The position numbers and the translations under genes are program-made. This document shows, in pieces, positions 1 to 10,699 of a stretch of 64,000 nucleotides of DNA. The notes below the pieces were generated by a model. It was not told the DNA's origin, did no database searches, and saw only the letters and a list, made by a program, of their open reading frames with translations. Every line of letters begins with the position of its first letter. Position 1 is the first letter of the stretch. The stretch comes from Begonia masoniana (Eukaryota > Streptophyta > Magnoliopsida > Cucurbitales > Begoniaceae): NCBI GenBank assembly GCA_022432975.1, contig CM039508.1:49379646-49443645 (forward strand), given 5' to 3'.

Positions 1-84
1 GAAATCGCCGTGGGGGAGAATAAATCGCCCCAAAAGCTCTCTTGAGCTTTTCCTTCGCGAAAATAAAAAATGAGTGAGGGAGGG
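1..84 (-). mobile_element. Left piece of an old gypsy-type LTR, split by a later insertion
   Basis: This sequence aligns loosely with the middle of the gypsy LTRs in this window: an AGCTCTCTTGAGCTTTT stretch in place of their GAGAGTTTGCTCTCTGG, then a GTGAGG-rich stretch. Its continuation is at 18754, directly after the inserted element, where the text resumes with the AATTTACCAA-like region of the same LTR. It ends in GAGGG (80-84), repeated at 18749-18753 as the target duplication of the insertion. The left end of this LTR lies outside the window. It is an older, diverged relative of the younger elements, not a third recent copy. Confidence 0.6.
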
Positions 85-2462
85 TGTCACGACCCTAATA
101 CTGTACCCATTTTTCCGTACTATATTTTTTTTTTATCCTAATATCTTTAACTAAACTCTAGGCGGAATCTAAACCGAAATCGAAACCAGAATCGAAATCG
201 GAATTTAAATCTAACTTTTTAAAACATTTAAAACAATTAAAAACTATTAAATTAAAACCAATTTCAATTAAAACAAATGGGGGGGGGGCAATTCTGTCAT
301 TCTGCCGAAGAAAATCATTCTGCCGAAGAAAAGGGAGGGCAGCGCCCGTTGCCTTTGCTCTATGTATAAAATGCTCTCTGGAATTACACTTAATCAATAC
401 TCTCTGGAATCCGATTCCATAGGGCAATTCTTCACCTATTTAACACCACCACACCAATAAACACAATAAACTTACCACTTCCACTCAACTCAAAATGTAT
501 CTTAAACTCAACCTACTTGCAGCGGACTTTGCGAAATCCAACTGCGTGGATACGTTTAAAAACTAAACAAATCCTCCTGTTTTCAAATCACTTACAATTC
601 AAATAAAACTTTATCAAATCAGTTTATAAACAGGTTTTTAAAACGTTTAAAACCTCAAAAGTAAACCTATCCACTATCAGATCCAAACACCCTAAAATGT
701 CTATACAATCATCAATCAAAAATCATCCCAAAACCCTCAAAATCTATACATACTATCCCCACGAGTCAGATGAGCCTCGACTGCGCCAGCACACCACCTC
801 AGCCATCCTCCGTCAACTGGACTCAAGCCTATGGAGGAGGAATCTCATCCTCACCTGGTTCCTCGATATCTAGATCACCTACACCATACATTACACTATG
901 AGATGAAATCCCAGTAAGACTCGTAAATGCAATGCATGTTGTGCGTATGAGTTCATTAAATCATGTACGTTTTCTTTACTATGCAATGCTCAATAGTTGT
1001 CACCGAGATCCTATCCCTCTAACCAGATAGAGCTCATCCAGCGGGCGGACTACTCTTTCCAGCTAGAAGTGGGGGGTGCACGCTTACAACACGTACAGCC
1101 GTGCCTGAGCCCCACCTCGCGTGACCAATACACTTTTCGGCCAATACGCCTTGCGGCCAATACGTCTTTCGGCCAATACGCCTTTCGGCCAATGCTATGC
1201 TTTACGTTATCTTTAAAACTCTGTGCGGAAGTTCATTTTCATGATTTTCTTTAAAACAAGTGATGCGTGAACAGTTCAATATATTAAAGTAAACAAGAAA
1301 TCATGTATACCATCAAAGACTGTAAAACATAACCTATAACCTATAAAACAACTAAACCTATCTACCCAACCAAATTAAATAAACATATGCGTCACCAAAA
1401 TCCTCGAGACGACATTCGACGTACGGTGTAGGCCAATCGGCCAGAGAAGATCACGAGAACTTACCTCGTGTCCAAAGCAGCTCAAGCTCCGTCCACGAGC
1501 GCTGTTCACCTAAGCAATTTATAAGGATTTACGTTAAAACGAATTTGAGTTAATAAACGTCCAAGTTGTCAAACCCTTAACTAAAGAATTTCCTAAAACT
1601 CTAATTCGATTCGTTGCACTATTCTATCGAGCAATTTACGCTCGGCACCTAATTTCTCAATTTACGAGTTTATCTAAAAAATCTCGAATTTTCACAATTT
1701 CTAATATTTTTCACGAATCGTTCTAATTTCGTCCTAAAACGTTCAATACGTTCCATATTTACTTAAACACAGCAAATCTATAGATTTTGGATCCTAAATC
1801 CCGTTTTTAATCGAAACCCTAAACGAAACTAATTGTTTGAAACTCCGTAAACATCGAAATAAAAGCTCTAAGATCGTAGGTTCATACCTAAAACGTCGAT
1901 TGAATGAGAAAATGTGTAGAAAACGGAACGAACGGGAGAGAAATCGGAGGTCGGAGTCGTCGGATCGTTGGCTGGCAGAGAGTTTGCTCTCTGGTTTTTG
2001 GCGCGGGCAGAGGAGAAGTGAGGAGAGAAGAGAAATTAGGTTAGTTTATAATATTGAATTGGTAATTTACCAAATTGCCCTTCTCTTTGATTTTATATAA
2101 GTTTCGTCGTTCGGTTCGTTAATCGTCCAACTATTCGGGTTCGTCAACTTTCCTTATTTCACCAATAAGTCCAACTTATTATTTGAGATATATTAAAACT
2201 GTCCGTTCTCAAAACGGACCCCGTTTACTATTTGTACTAAAACGTCCTTCATATTACGAAAAGCTTAATTGCTCGGAATATAGTGTTTAATCTCCGAAAA
2301 TTCCCATAATTTCCTTAAAATGCCTATTAATCGGTAGGATCGTAATGACGCTTTCTTTTTGTAAAACGGACCTGATTTGATATATTTACCTAAAATGCCA
2401 TTATATAATAAAATATGAATATAATATATTAAATCCAACGTCCGTACAAGCCGGGTATTACA
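85..2462 (-). repeat. 3' LTR of the minus-strand gypsy element (2378 bp)
   Basis: It starts with TGTCACGACC and ends with GGGTATTACA as written on the plus strand, so on the coding strand it runs TGTAATACCC to GGGTCGTGACA. It pairs with the split 5' LTR at 7143-8258 plus 17435-18748. It contains the undeleted middle part of the LTR (about 1500-1740), parts of which are missing from each LTR of the nested element. It carries four copies of a 16-bp CGGCCAATACGCCTTT-type repeat at about 1131-1195. It lacks the GCGATCG palindromic array seen in the other LTRs. Confidence 0.92.
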
Positions 2463-2476
2463 TTCCACCCACCTTA
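2463..2476 (-). other. Polypurine tract of the minus-strand gypsy element
   Basis: On the minus strand the sequence TAAGGTGGGTGGAA lies directly before the LTR start TGTAATACCC. The nested sister element has the same tract at 15194-15206. In this class the tract primes plus-strand DNA synthesis. Confidence 0.85.
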
Positions 2477-2492
2477 TTTAGAATTTTGTCCA

Positions 2493-4376
2493 CAAAATTA
2501 AATCATACAAATAGCTCAGGTTATCTAGTCATCATATCCTGCTGTCGTTCCCACGTAGCTTTTTCTACCTCGTGGTTCCGCCACAAAACTTTGACCAGTG
2601 GAATCTCCTTGTTGCGCAATACCTTGATGGAAGTCTCTAAAATACGCACCGGCCTCTCCTCGTACGTCAAGGTAGGCTGTACCTCGATCTCTGTAGCCTC
2701 TACAATATGCGACGGATCGCGCAAACATTTCCGAAGCATAGATATATGAAACACATCGTGGATACCCTCCATAGAAGCCGGAAGCTGTAGTCTATACGCC
2801 AACTTCCCGATCCTCTTCAGAATAGGAAAGGGCCCCACATAACGAGGGTTTAACTTACCCCTCCTTCCAAATCTCGCAACACCTTTGAACGGAGAAACTT
2901 TAAGGTAAACCTCGTCACCTTCTTCAAACTCTAGCTCTCTCCGTCGTGTGTCAGCATAGCTCTTCTTTCGGCTCTGAGCTACCTCGATACGCTGTCGGAT
3001 AATGGCAATCTTCTCTGCCGTCTGCTGTAGAATCTCTGGTCCAATGATGCTGGCCTCGCCAACCTCGTCCAAATACAGTGGAGATCTACACTTACGACCA
3101 TATAAGGCTTTATACGGAGCCATACCGATAGTAGCCTGGAAGCTGTTATTATAAGAGAACTCGATCAGTGACAAATACCTGCTCCACGATCCCTGAAACT
3201 CCAGCACACATGCTCTGAGCATATCCTCAAGAATCTGATTAGTCCTCTCTGTCTGTCCATCAGTCTGAGGATGAAACGCCGTGGTGAAATTAAGTTGAGT
3301 CCCCATAGCTTTATGCAAGCTCTTCCAGAACTTCGAAGTAAATCTCGGATCTCTGTCGGAGACAATAGAAACTGGAACTCCGTGCAATCTCACAACCTCC
3401 TGCACATAGAGCTCGGCGAGCTGATCCATAGACGATGTCATCTTCACAGGCAAAAAGTGAGCCGACTTTGTCAATCGGTCCACAATAACCCAAATGCCGT
3501 CATGGCCTCTCGTAGTCCTCAGGAGCCCCACAATGAAATCATGGAGATCTGCTCCCACTTCCACTCCGGAATCGGCAGTGCCAATAATGTTCCGGCCGGT
3601 CTCTGGTGCTCTGCCTTTACCTGTTGACATACTAAACAGGTCTCAACGTACTTGGCAACCTCCCTCTTCATGTTCGGCCACCAGAAATGTTGTTTCAAAC
3701 CCCGGTACATCTTGGTACTTCCCGGGTGTACAGAATATGCCGAAGAATGTGCCTCGGCCAATATCTCATTCTTCAGATCCTCGTCGCTAGGCACGTACCA
3801 TCTATGCCTAAACTTCAGAATACCGTCCTCTGATAAATGGAAATCCGACGAGTCTCCCAATGTCATGCTCGATCAAAGCTCCTCACACTCCGCATCACTC
3901 TGCTGAGCCTCACGTATACGGTCAAGAATAGTTGGCCTGAGAGAAATGTTGGCGAGCATACTAGACAACTCCGCCACTACCTCCACATCGAATCTCTCAA
4001 TCTCAGACCGCAGCGTAACTGACATCGCTGCAAGTGAAGGCTGACTCACAGAAGGCACTCTACTCAAGGCATCAGCAACCTTGTTCGCCTTTCCTGGATG
4101 GTACTTGATATCAAAATCATAATCTTTGACGAACTCAAGTCATCGTCTCTGTCGCATGTTCAGCTCCTTCTGCGTAAATAAGTACTTCAGGCTCTTGTGG
4201 TCAGAAAATATCTCGCACTGCTGCCCGTACAAATAATGTCTCCATATCTTCAGTGCGAAGACCACAGCTGCAAACTCAAGGTCGTGCGTAGGGTAGTTCT
4301 GCTCATACGGCTTCAGCTGCCGCGAAGCATAAGAAATCACTCTGCCCTCCTGCATCAATACACAACCAAGTCCTAC
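2493..4376 (-). pseudogene. Broken RNase H - integrase - chromodomain-like part of gypsy pol (minus strand)
   Basis: This continues the gag-pol frame after the stop at 4377. RNase H residues follow ([18 protein letters not shown]), then the integrase zinc-binding and catalytic regions (HPGSTKMYRGLKQHFWWPNM; DRDPRFTSKFW; FHPQTDGQTERTNQ), then a chromodomain-like end. Breaks: TGA at 4140-4142 where the sense reads tryptophan in relatives, TGA at 3873-3875 where the sister copy has CGA, a one-base deletion near 3541 (CCATGATT against CCATGGATT in the sister), and TAA at 2521-2523 just before the natural end at 2493. The first and last stops are shared with the sister copy. The others are private, so they probably arose after insertion. 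Confidence 0.85.
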
Positions 4377-6977
4377 TCAAGACGCATCACAATAAATACT
4401 GAATCTGACACCTTCAGCAGGTAGCGCCAGTACTGGAGCGGTGGTCAATCTCTGCTTTAACTCCATAAAACTATTATCACAAGCAAACGACCATACAAAT
4501 CTCTCGTTCTTCCGAGTCAACCGTGAAAGAGGAAGTGCGATCTTCGAGAATCCCTCTATAAACTTCCGATAATAACCGGCCAATCCGAGAAATCCACGCA
4601 CCTCACGTACGTTCTTTGGCTGTGGCCAATCTCTGACCACCTGAATCTTGCTCGGATCCACTGAAACTCCATCCTGTGATATGATATGGCCAAGGAAGCT
4701 CACACTGTCAAGCCAGAACTCGCACTTCGAAAACTTTGGATAGAGCTGGCGTTGATTCAAAATCTGTAAAACGATCCTCAAATGCTCCTCGTGTTCTTCC
4801 TTCGTCTTAGAGTAAATCAGGATGTCGTCGATGAAAACCACCACAAACTTGTCCAGATACTCCTTGAAGACACGGTTCATCAAGTCCATAAACGCTGCAG
4901 GGGCATTAGTAAGTCCGAAAGACATAACAAGGAATTCATAATGCCCATACCTCGTTCGGAACGCCGTCTTCGGTATATCATCCCTCCGGACCTTCAGCTG
5001 ATAATAACCCGAGCGTAGGTCAATCCTGGAAAACACTCGGGCACCCTGTAGCTGGTCAAACAAGTCATCAATCTGAGGCAGTGGATACTTATTCTTCACT
5101 GTGAGCTTATTCAGCTCCCTATAATCAATACACATCCTGAGGGTCCCGTCTTTCTTCTTGACAAACAGAACGGGCGCACCCCAGGGTGAAACACTGGGTC
5201 GAATGAAACCCTTCTCTAATAACTCATCAAGCTGAGTCCTCAACTCTCTCAACTCAGCTGGTGCCAACCGATACGGGTTTTTAAACCTCGGTGCGGAGTT
5301 AGGATACACATCAATAGTAAACTCAATCTCCCGGTCCGGCGGTAATCCGGGAAGATCATCAAGGAAAATCTCAGAAAACTCTCTGACAATAAGAATGTCG
5401 CTCGGCTTCACTCCGCTGAGCAACTGACAATCAAAAACAGAGGCCAAATAAATAGAGCACGCACCTTTGAACTGCTCGTTGACCTCCATAGAATAAGAAA
5501 TAGGCGAGCTACTCAATCTGCTCATCGCCTGATAAGAAAACTCAGCTTTACCCGGAGGTCGGAAGGTCACAATCCCGGATCGACAATCGATGGTGGCAAA
5601 GTGCTGCGCAAGCCAGTCCATCCCCAAGATAAGATCGTACCGCTCTATGCCCATAACTATCAAACGTGCATAGAGGGTGATATCCCCCACTGAGAAGACA
5701 TTGCCCTGGAGAATACGATCTGACTGCATATGCTCTCCCGAAGGCAGCATCACTCTATACTCATACTCTGACAGCTCAGACTCTAACCCCAGTCTAGACA
5801 TGCACGCAGTCGATACAAAGGAGTGCGTAGCTCCTGTATGCATCAAAGTAAATACGGCAACGCCCATAAGTAAGATAGTACCTGCAATCACGGCAGGCTG
5901 AGCCTCGTCATCAACATCGCCAGGCTCAATAAAAACGAAGATCCTGGGCATAGCTCTCCTCTGATCACTGCCCGACTGATCTCGACCCCGCTTCGGGCAG
6001 TCTTTAGCAAAATGGCCTGGCTCTCCACACCAATAACATACATTCGTGCCCATCCTGCACTGGCCAGTATGTTCCTTCTGACATTTCGGGCAAACAGGTA
6101 CCTGAGAAGCACCTTGTACTTGCTTCGCCTTTCCCCGGTCATTACCTCCCTCAAGAGGTCTCTTCACACCCCTCTGCTGCTGCTGGGGCTGTGCTCTAGG
6201 TTGCCAACCTCGTGATTGAAGGCGAATCTCTCGGAAGAAGCCCTTAGCTGGCTCCCTCGGCTTGACAGAACTCAGATCTACCGCCTCAATATCAAGAGCT
6301 CTAGCCACAATATCGTCATAGGATACATTCTGTACCCCAGATATGGTAAGGCGCATCCGGAACTCCTGGCTAAGTCCCTGTAAAAACCGACGCACCTTGT
6401 CCTCGTTGACGCTGACCTGTCGTGGTGCAAATCGAGACAGCGCCTCAAATCTCTTAACATACTCGGCAATAGACGTAGTCTGCCGCAACTGCATAAACTC
6501 GACCATCTTCGCCTCGCGAACGGTATGGCTGAAATATTTATCGTAGAACAATGTCCTGAACCTCTTCCAGCCCATAATAGTAACATCGGTGGTCGTCTTC
6601 ACTGTGTCCCACAAAAATCGGGCATCTAAGGCCAGGTGGTAAGTCACCAACGCCACCTTCTCCCCGTCCTCAATGCTAGCATACGCCAGCATGTCCTCCA
6701 TCGTGCAAATCCACTCCTCAGCTGAAGAGGGATCAGTGGACTGTCCGCTAAATATAGGGGGCTGAAGCTTCTGAAATCTCTCCATCCCCCGGTTACCCGG
6801 AATAGCTGCCTCCCGAGCTCTAGTGCCCTCTCTGTCTATAAGAGTACCCAGCTGTTGAGACTGCCTCTCCATCTGCTGAGCCTGTCTCTCCATATGCTGA
6901 GACTGCTGGGCGATAAAATCCTTGAGGGTGTCTATAGTGTCGTCTCGGTCGTCTCGGTCATTTCTGTGACGCACCAT
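4377..6977 (-). CDS. Gypsy gag - protease - reverse transcriptase polyprotein, 866 codons, ended early by TGA
   Basis: One open frame starts at ATG 6977, about 150 bases downstream of the primer site on the minus strand. In order it shows a retrotransposon gag domain (about residues 60-230), a basic QPQQQQRG stretch, a CCHC zinc knuckle ([14 protein letters not shown], near residue 312), a pepsin-like protease with the active-site loop reading MHTGATHSF (near 380; the catalytic Asp is His), and a reverse transcriptase with [13 protein letters not shown] and the catalytic FIDD motif (near 716). The frame stops at TGA 4377-4379 at the start of RNase H. The stop is probably a CGA to TGA change and is present at the same codon in the nested sister element. 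The reverse transcriptase looks intact in sequence; the protease is probably dead. Confidence 0.88.
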   Translation of the reverse strand: MVRHRNDRDDRDDTIDTLKDFIAQQSQHMERQAQQMERQSQQLGTLIDREGTRAREAAIPGNRGMERFQKLQPPIFSGQSTDPSSAEEWICTMEDMLAYASIEDGEKVALVTYHLALDARFLWDTVKTTTDVTIMGWKRFRTLFYDKYFSHTVREAKMVEFMQLRQTTSIAEYVKRFEALSRFAPRQVSVNEDKVRRFLQGLSQEFRMRLTISGVQNVSYDDIVARALDIEAVDLSSVKPREPAKGFFREIRLQSRGWQPRAQPQQQQRGVKRPLEGGNDRGKAKQVQGASQVPVCPKCQKEHTGQCRMGTNVCYWCGEPGHFAKDCPKRGRDQSGSDQRRAMPRIFVFIEPGDVDDEAQPAVIAGTILLMGVAVFTLMHTGATHSFVSTACMSRLGLESELSEYEYRVMLPSGEHMQSDRILQGNVFSVGDITLYARLIVMGIERYDLILGMDWLAQHFATIDCRSGIVTFRPPGKAEFSYQAMSRLSSSPISYSMEVNEQFKGACSIYLASVFDCQLLSGVKPSDILIVREFSEIFLDDLPGLPPDREIEFTIDVYPNSAPRFKNPYRLAPAELRELRTQLDELLEKGFIRPSVSPWGAPVLFVKKKDGTLRMCIDYRELNKLTVKNKYPLPQIDDLFDQLQGARVFSRIDLRSGYYQLKVRRDDIPKTAFRTRYGHYEFLVMSFGLTNAPAAFMDLMNRVFKEYLDKFVVVFIDDILIYSKTKEEHEEHLRIVLQILNQRQLYPKFSKCEFWLDSVSFLGHIISQDGVSVDPSKIQVVRDWPQPKNVREVRGFLGLAGYYRKFIEGFSKIALPLSRLTRKNERFVWSFACDNSFMELKQRLTTAPVLALPAEGVRFSIYCDAS

Positions 6978-7125
6978 ATTTATATATCTCCTATAAAAAG
7001 TTAAACAAATATTCTAAGAAACTAGAAATCGAATAAAGCTATAAACATACTTACAGTTGATGAAGAATGTCCGCGTAGTGGCTGTGCAGTCGAGCAGTCT
7101 ACAGAACCGATTTTAAAACCCGGGG

Positions 7126-7137
7126 GCTCTGATACCA
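7126..7137 (-). other. Primer-binding site of the minus-strand gypsy element (initiator tRNA-Met)
   Basis: The minus strand reads TGGTATCAGAGC five bases inside the 5' LTR end. This complements the 3' end of plant initiator tRNA-Met, the usual primer for this class. Confidence 0.88.
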
Positions 7138-7142
7138 TAAAT

Positions 7143-8258
7143 TGTCACGACCCTAATACTGTACCCATTTTTTCGTACTATATTTTTTTTTTATCCTAAT
7201 ATCTTTGAGTTTTCTAGGCGGAATCTAAATCGAAATCGAAACCAGAATCGAAATCGGAATTTAAATCTAACTTTTTAAAACAATTAAAAACTATTAAATT
7301 AAAACCAATTTCAATTAAAACAAATTGGGGGGGGGGGGGCAATTTTGTCATTCTGCCGAAGAAAATCATTCTGCCGAAGCAAAGGGAGGGCAGCGCCCGA
7401 TCGCTGCCATATGCAGCGATCGCAGCGCTCGATCGCTGCGCGCCTCACGCCCGCTGCCTTTGCTCTCTGTATAAAATGCTCTCTGGAATTACACTTAATC
7501 AATACTCTCTGGAATCCGATTCCATAGGGCAATTCTTCACCTATTTAACACCACCACACCAATAAACACAATAAACTTACCACTTCCACTCAACTCAAAA
7601 TGTATCTTAAACTCAACCGACTTGCAGCGGACTTTGCGAAATCCCATTGCGTAGATACGTTTAAAAACTAAACAAATCCTCCTGTTTTCAAATCACTTAC
7701 AATTCAAATAAAACTTTATCAAATCAGTTTATTAACAGGTTTTTAAAACGTTTAAAACCTCAAAAGTAAACCTATCCACTATCAGATCCAAACACCCTAA
7801 AATGTCTATACAATCATTAATCAAAAATCATCTCAAAACCCTCAAAATCTATACATACTATCCCCACGGGTCAGATGAGCCTCGACTGCGCCAGCACACC
7901 ACCGCAGCCATCCTCTGTCAACTGGACTCAAGCCTATGGAGGAGGAATCTCATCCTCACCTGGTTCCTCGATATCTAGATCAACTACACCATACATTACA
8001 CTATGAGATGAAATCACAGTAAGACTCGTAAATGCAATGCATGCTGTGCGTATGAGTTCATTAAATCATGTACGTTTTCTTTACTATGCAATGCTCAATA
8101 GGTGTCACCGAGATCCTATCCCTCTAACCAGAGAGAGCTCATCCAGCGGGCGGACTACTCTTTCCAGCTAGAAGCGGGGGGTGCACGCTTACAACACATA
8201 CAGCCGTGCCTGAGCCCCTTTTCGCGTGACCAATACGCATTTCGGCCAATACGCCTTT
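7143..8258 (-). repeat. 5' LTR of the minus-strand gypsy element, inner piece
   Basis: It begins TGTCACGACC at 7143 and breaks off at 8258, inside the CGGCCAATACGCCTTT repeat, where the plus-strand sister element is inserted. The rest of this LTR resumes at 17435 after the duplicated target CCTTT (8254-8258 and 17435-17439). It contains a short GCGATCG-type palindromic cluster at about 7398-7452 that is missing from the 3' LTR partner. Confidence 0.9.
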
Positions 8259-8621
8259 TGTAATACTCGGCTTGTACGGACGTTGGATTTAATATATTAT
8301 ATTCATATTTTATTATATAATGGCATTTTAGGTAAATATGTCAAATCAGGTCCGTTTTACGAAAAAAAAGCGTCATTACCATCCTAACGATTAATAGGAA
8401 TTTTAAGGAAATTATGGGAATTTTCGGAGATTAAACACTATATTCCGAGCAATTAAGCTTTTCGTAATATGAAGGACGTTTTAGTAAAAATAGTAAACGG
8501 GGTCCGTTTTGAGAACGGACAATTTTAATAAATCTCAAATAATAAGTTGGACTTATTGGTGAAATAAGAAAAGTTGGCGAACCCGAATAGTTGGACGATT
8601 AACGTACCGAACGACGAAACT

Positions 8622-8630
8622 TATATAAAA
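8622..8630 (+). promoter_or_regulatory. Likely TATA box of the nested gypsy 5' LTR
   Basis: TATATAAAA lies about 360 bases into the LTR, with a CT-rich stretch (TTCTCTTCTCTCCTCACTTC) about 60 bases downstream that would be the transcript start region. The same box is kept at 15575-15583 in the 3' LTR and at 18377-18385 (minus strand) in the outer 5' LTR. It is placed by motif and position only. Confidence 0.5.
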
Positions 8631-10127
8631 TCAAAGAGAATGGCAATTTGGTAAATTACCAATTCAATATTATAAACTAACATAATTTCTCTTCTCTCCT
8701 CACTTCTCCTCTGCCCGCGCCAAAAACCAGAGAGCAAACTCTCTGCCAGCCGACGATCCGACGACTCCGATCTCCGATTTCTCTCCCGTTCGTTCCGTTT
8801 TCTTCACATTTTCTCCTTCAATCGACGTTTTAGGTATGAACCTACGATCTTAGAGCTTTTATTTCGATTTTTACGGAGTTTCAAACAATTAGGTTCGTTT
8901 AGGGTTTCGATTAAAAACTGGATTTAGGATCCGAAATTTATAGATTTGCTGTGTTTAAGTAAATATGGAACGTATTGAACGTTTTAGGACGAAGTTAGAA
9001 CGGAGCTTGAGCTGCTTTGGACACGAGGTAAGTTCTCGTGATCTTTTCTGGCCGATTGGCCTACACCGTACGTCGAATGTCGTCTCGAGGATTTTGGTGA
9101 CGCATATGTTTATTTAATTTGGTTGGGTAGATAGGTTTAGTTGTTTTACAGGTTATAGGTTATGTTTTACAGTCTTTGATGGTATACATGATTTCTTGTT
9201 TACTTTAATATATTGAACTGTTCACGCATCACTTGTTTTAAAGAAAATCATGAAAATGAACTTCCGCACAGAGTTTTAAAGATAACGTAAAGCATAGCAT
9301 TGGCCGAAAGGCTTATTGGCCGAAAGGCGTATTGGTCACGCGAGGTGGGTCTCAGGCACGGCTGTACGTGTTGTAAGCGTGCACCCCCCGCTTCTAGCTG
9401 GAAAGAGTAGTCCGCCCGCTGGATGAGCTCTATCTGGTTAGAGGGATAGGATCTCGGTGACACCTATTGAGCATTGCATAGTAAAGAAAACGTACATGAT
9501 TTAATGAACTCATACGCACAACATGCATTGCATTTACGAGTCTTACTGGGATTTCATCTCATAGTGTAATGTATGGTGTAGGTGATCTAGATATCGAGGA
9601 ACCAGGTGAGGATGAGATTCCTCCTCCATAGGCTTGAGTCCAGTTGACGGAGGATGGTTGCGGTGGTGTGCTGGCGCAGTCGAGGCTCATCTGACCCGTG
9701 GGGATAGTATGTATAGATTTTGAGGGTTTTGGGATGATTTTTGATTGATGATTGTATAGACATTTTAGGGTGTTTGGATCTGATCGTGGATAGGTTTACT
9801 TTTGAGGTTTTAAACGTTTTAAAAACCTGTTTATAAACTGATTTGATAAAGTTTTATTTGAATTGTAAGTGATTTGAAAACAGGAGGATTTGTTTAGTTT
9901 TTAAACGTATCCACGCAGTTGGATTTCGCAAAGTCCGCTGCAAGTCGGTTGAGTTTAAGATACATTTTGAGTTGAGTGGAAGTGGTAAGTTTATTGTGTT
10001 TATTTGTGTGGTGGTGTTAAATAGGTGAAGAATTGCCCTCTGGAATCGGATTCCAGAGAGTATTGATTAAGTGTAATTCCAGCGAGCATTTTATACAGAG
10101 AGCAAAGGCAACGGGCGTGAGGCGTAC

Positions 10128-10285
10128 AGCGATCGAGCGCTGCCAATGCAGCGATCGGGCGCTGCGATCGCTGCAGCGCTCAGCGACTGATCGCTGCACA
10201 TTGCAGCGATCGGGCACTGCAGTCGCTGCAGCGTGCAACGATCGAGCGCTGCGATCGCTGCATATGGCAGCGATCGGGCGCTGCC
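10128..10285. repeat. GCGATCG-type palindromic repeat array in the LTR
   Basis: A dense run of GCAGCGATCGGGCGCTGC-like units, many with the palindrome GCGATCGC or CGATCG, in GC-rich contrast to the AT-rich LTR. The 3' LTR has a matching array at about 17028-17186. The outer element has a short version at about 7398-7452, and its other LTR (near 335-350) has none. Copy number therefore varies between LTRs. Confidence 0.75.
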
Positions 10286-10539
10286 CTCCCTTTTCTTCGA
10301 CAGAATGATTTTCTTTGGCAGAATGACAGAATTGCCCCCAATTTATTTTAATTGAAATTGGTTTTAATTTAATAGTTTTTAATTGTTTTAAATGTTTTAA
10401 AAAGTTAGATTTAAATTCCGATTTCGATTCTGGTTTCGATTTCGGTTTAGATTCCGCCTAGAATTTAGTTAAAGATATTAGGATGAAAAAAAAATATAGT
10501 ACGGAAAAATGGGTACAGTATTAGGGTCGTGACAATTTA

Positions 10540-10551
10540 TGGTATCAGAGC
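10540..10551 (+). other. Primer-binding site of the nested gypsy element (initiator tRNA-Met)
   Basis: TGGTATCAGAGC starts six bases after the 5' LTR end, followed by CCCCGGGTT as in the outer element. Confidence 0.88.
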
Positions 10552-10699
10552 CCCCGGGTTTTAAAATCGATTCTGTAGACTGCTCGACTGCACAGCCACT
10601 ACGCGGACATTTTTCATCAACTGTAAGTATGTTTATAGCTTTATTCGATTTCTAGTTTCTTAGAATATTTATTTAACTTTTTATAGGAGATATATAAAT

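Larger units (their letters stand above)
8259..10534 (+). repeat. 5' LTR of the nested gypsy element (2276 bp)
   Basis: It runs TGTAATACTCGG to GGTCGTGACA. A deletion junction near 9000-9003 (GTTAGAACGGAGC) removes a few hundred bases that the outer 3' LTR retains. The deletion has an ACG microhomology. Further on it carries two strong splice-donor-like GTAAGT sites (about 9028 and 9984), a perfect 21-bp palindrome (10038-10058) and the GCGATCG array. Confidence 0.9.

Noticed and set aside
1837..2100. Arg-rich 87-codon frame
   Set aside because: It lies within the gypsy LTR, opposite to the element's sense, and is interrupted in the other LTRs.
10128..10285. GCGATCG array as a CRISPR or attachment site
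   Set aside because: Units are irregular and palindromic with no unique spacers, in a plant retrotransposon LTR.
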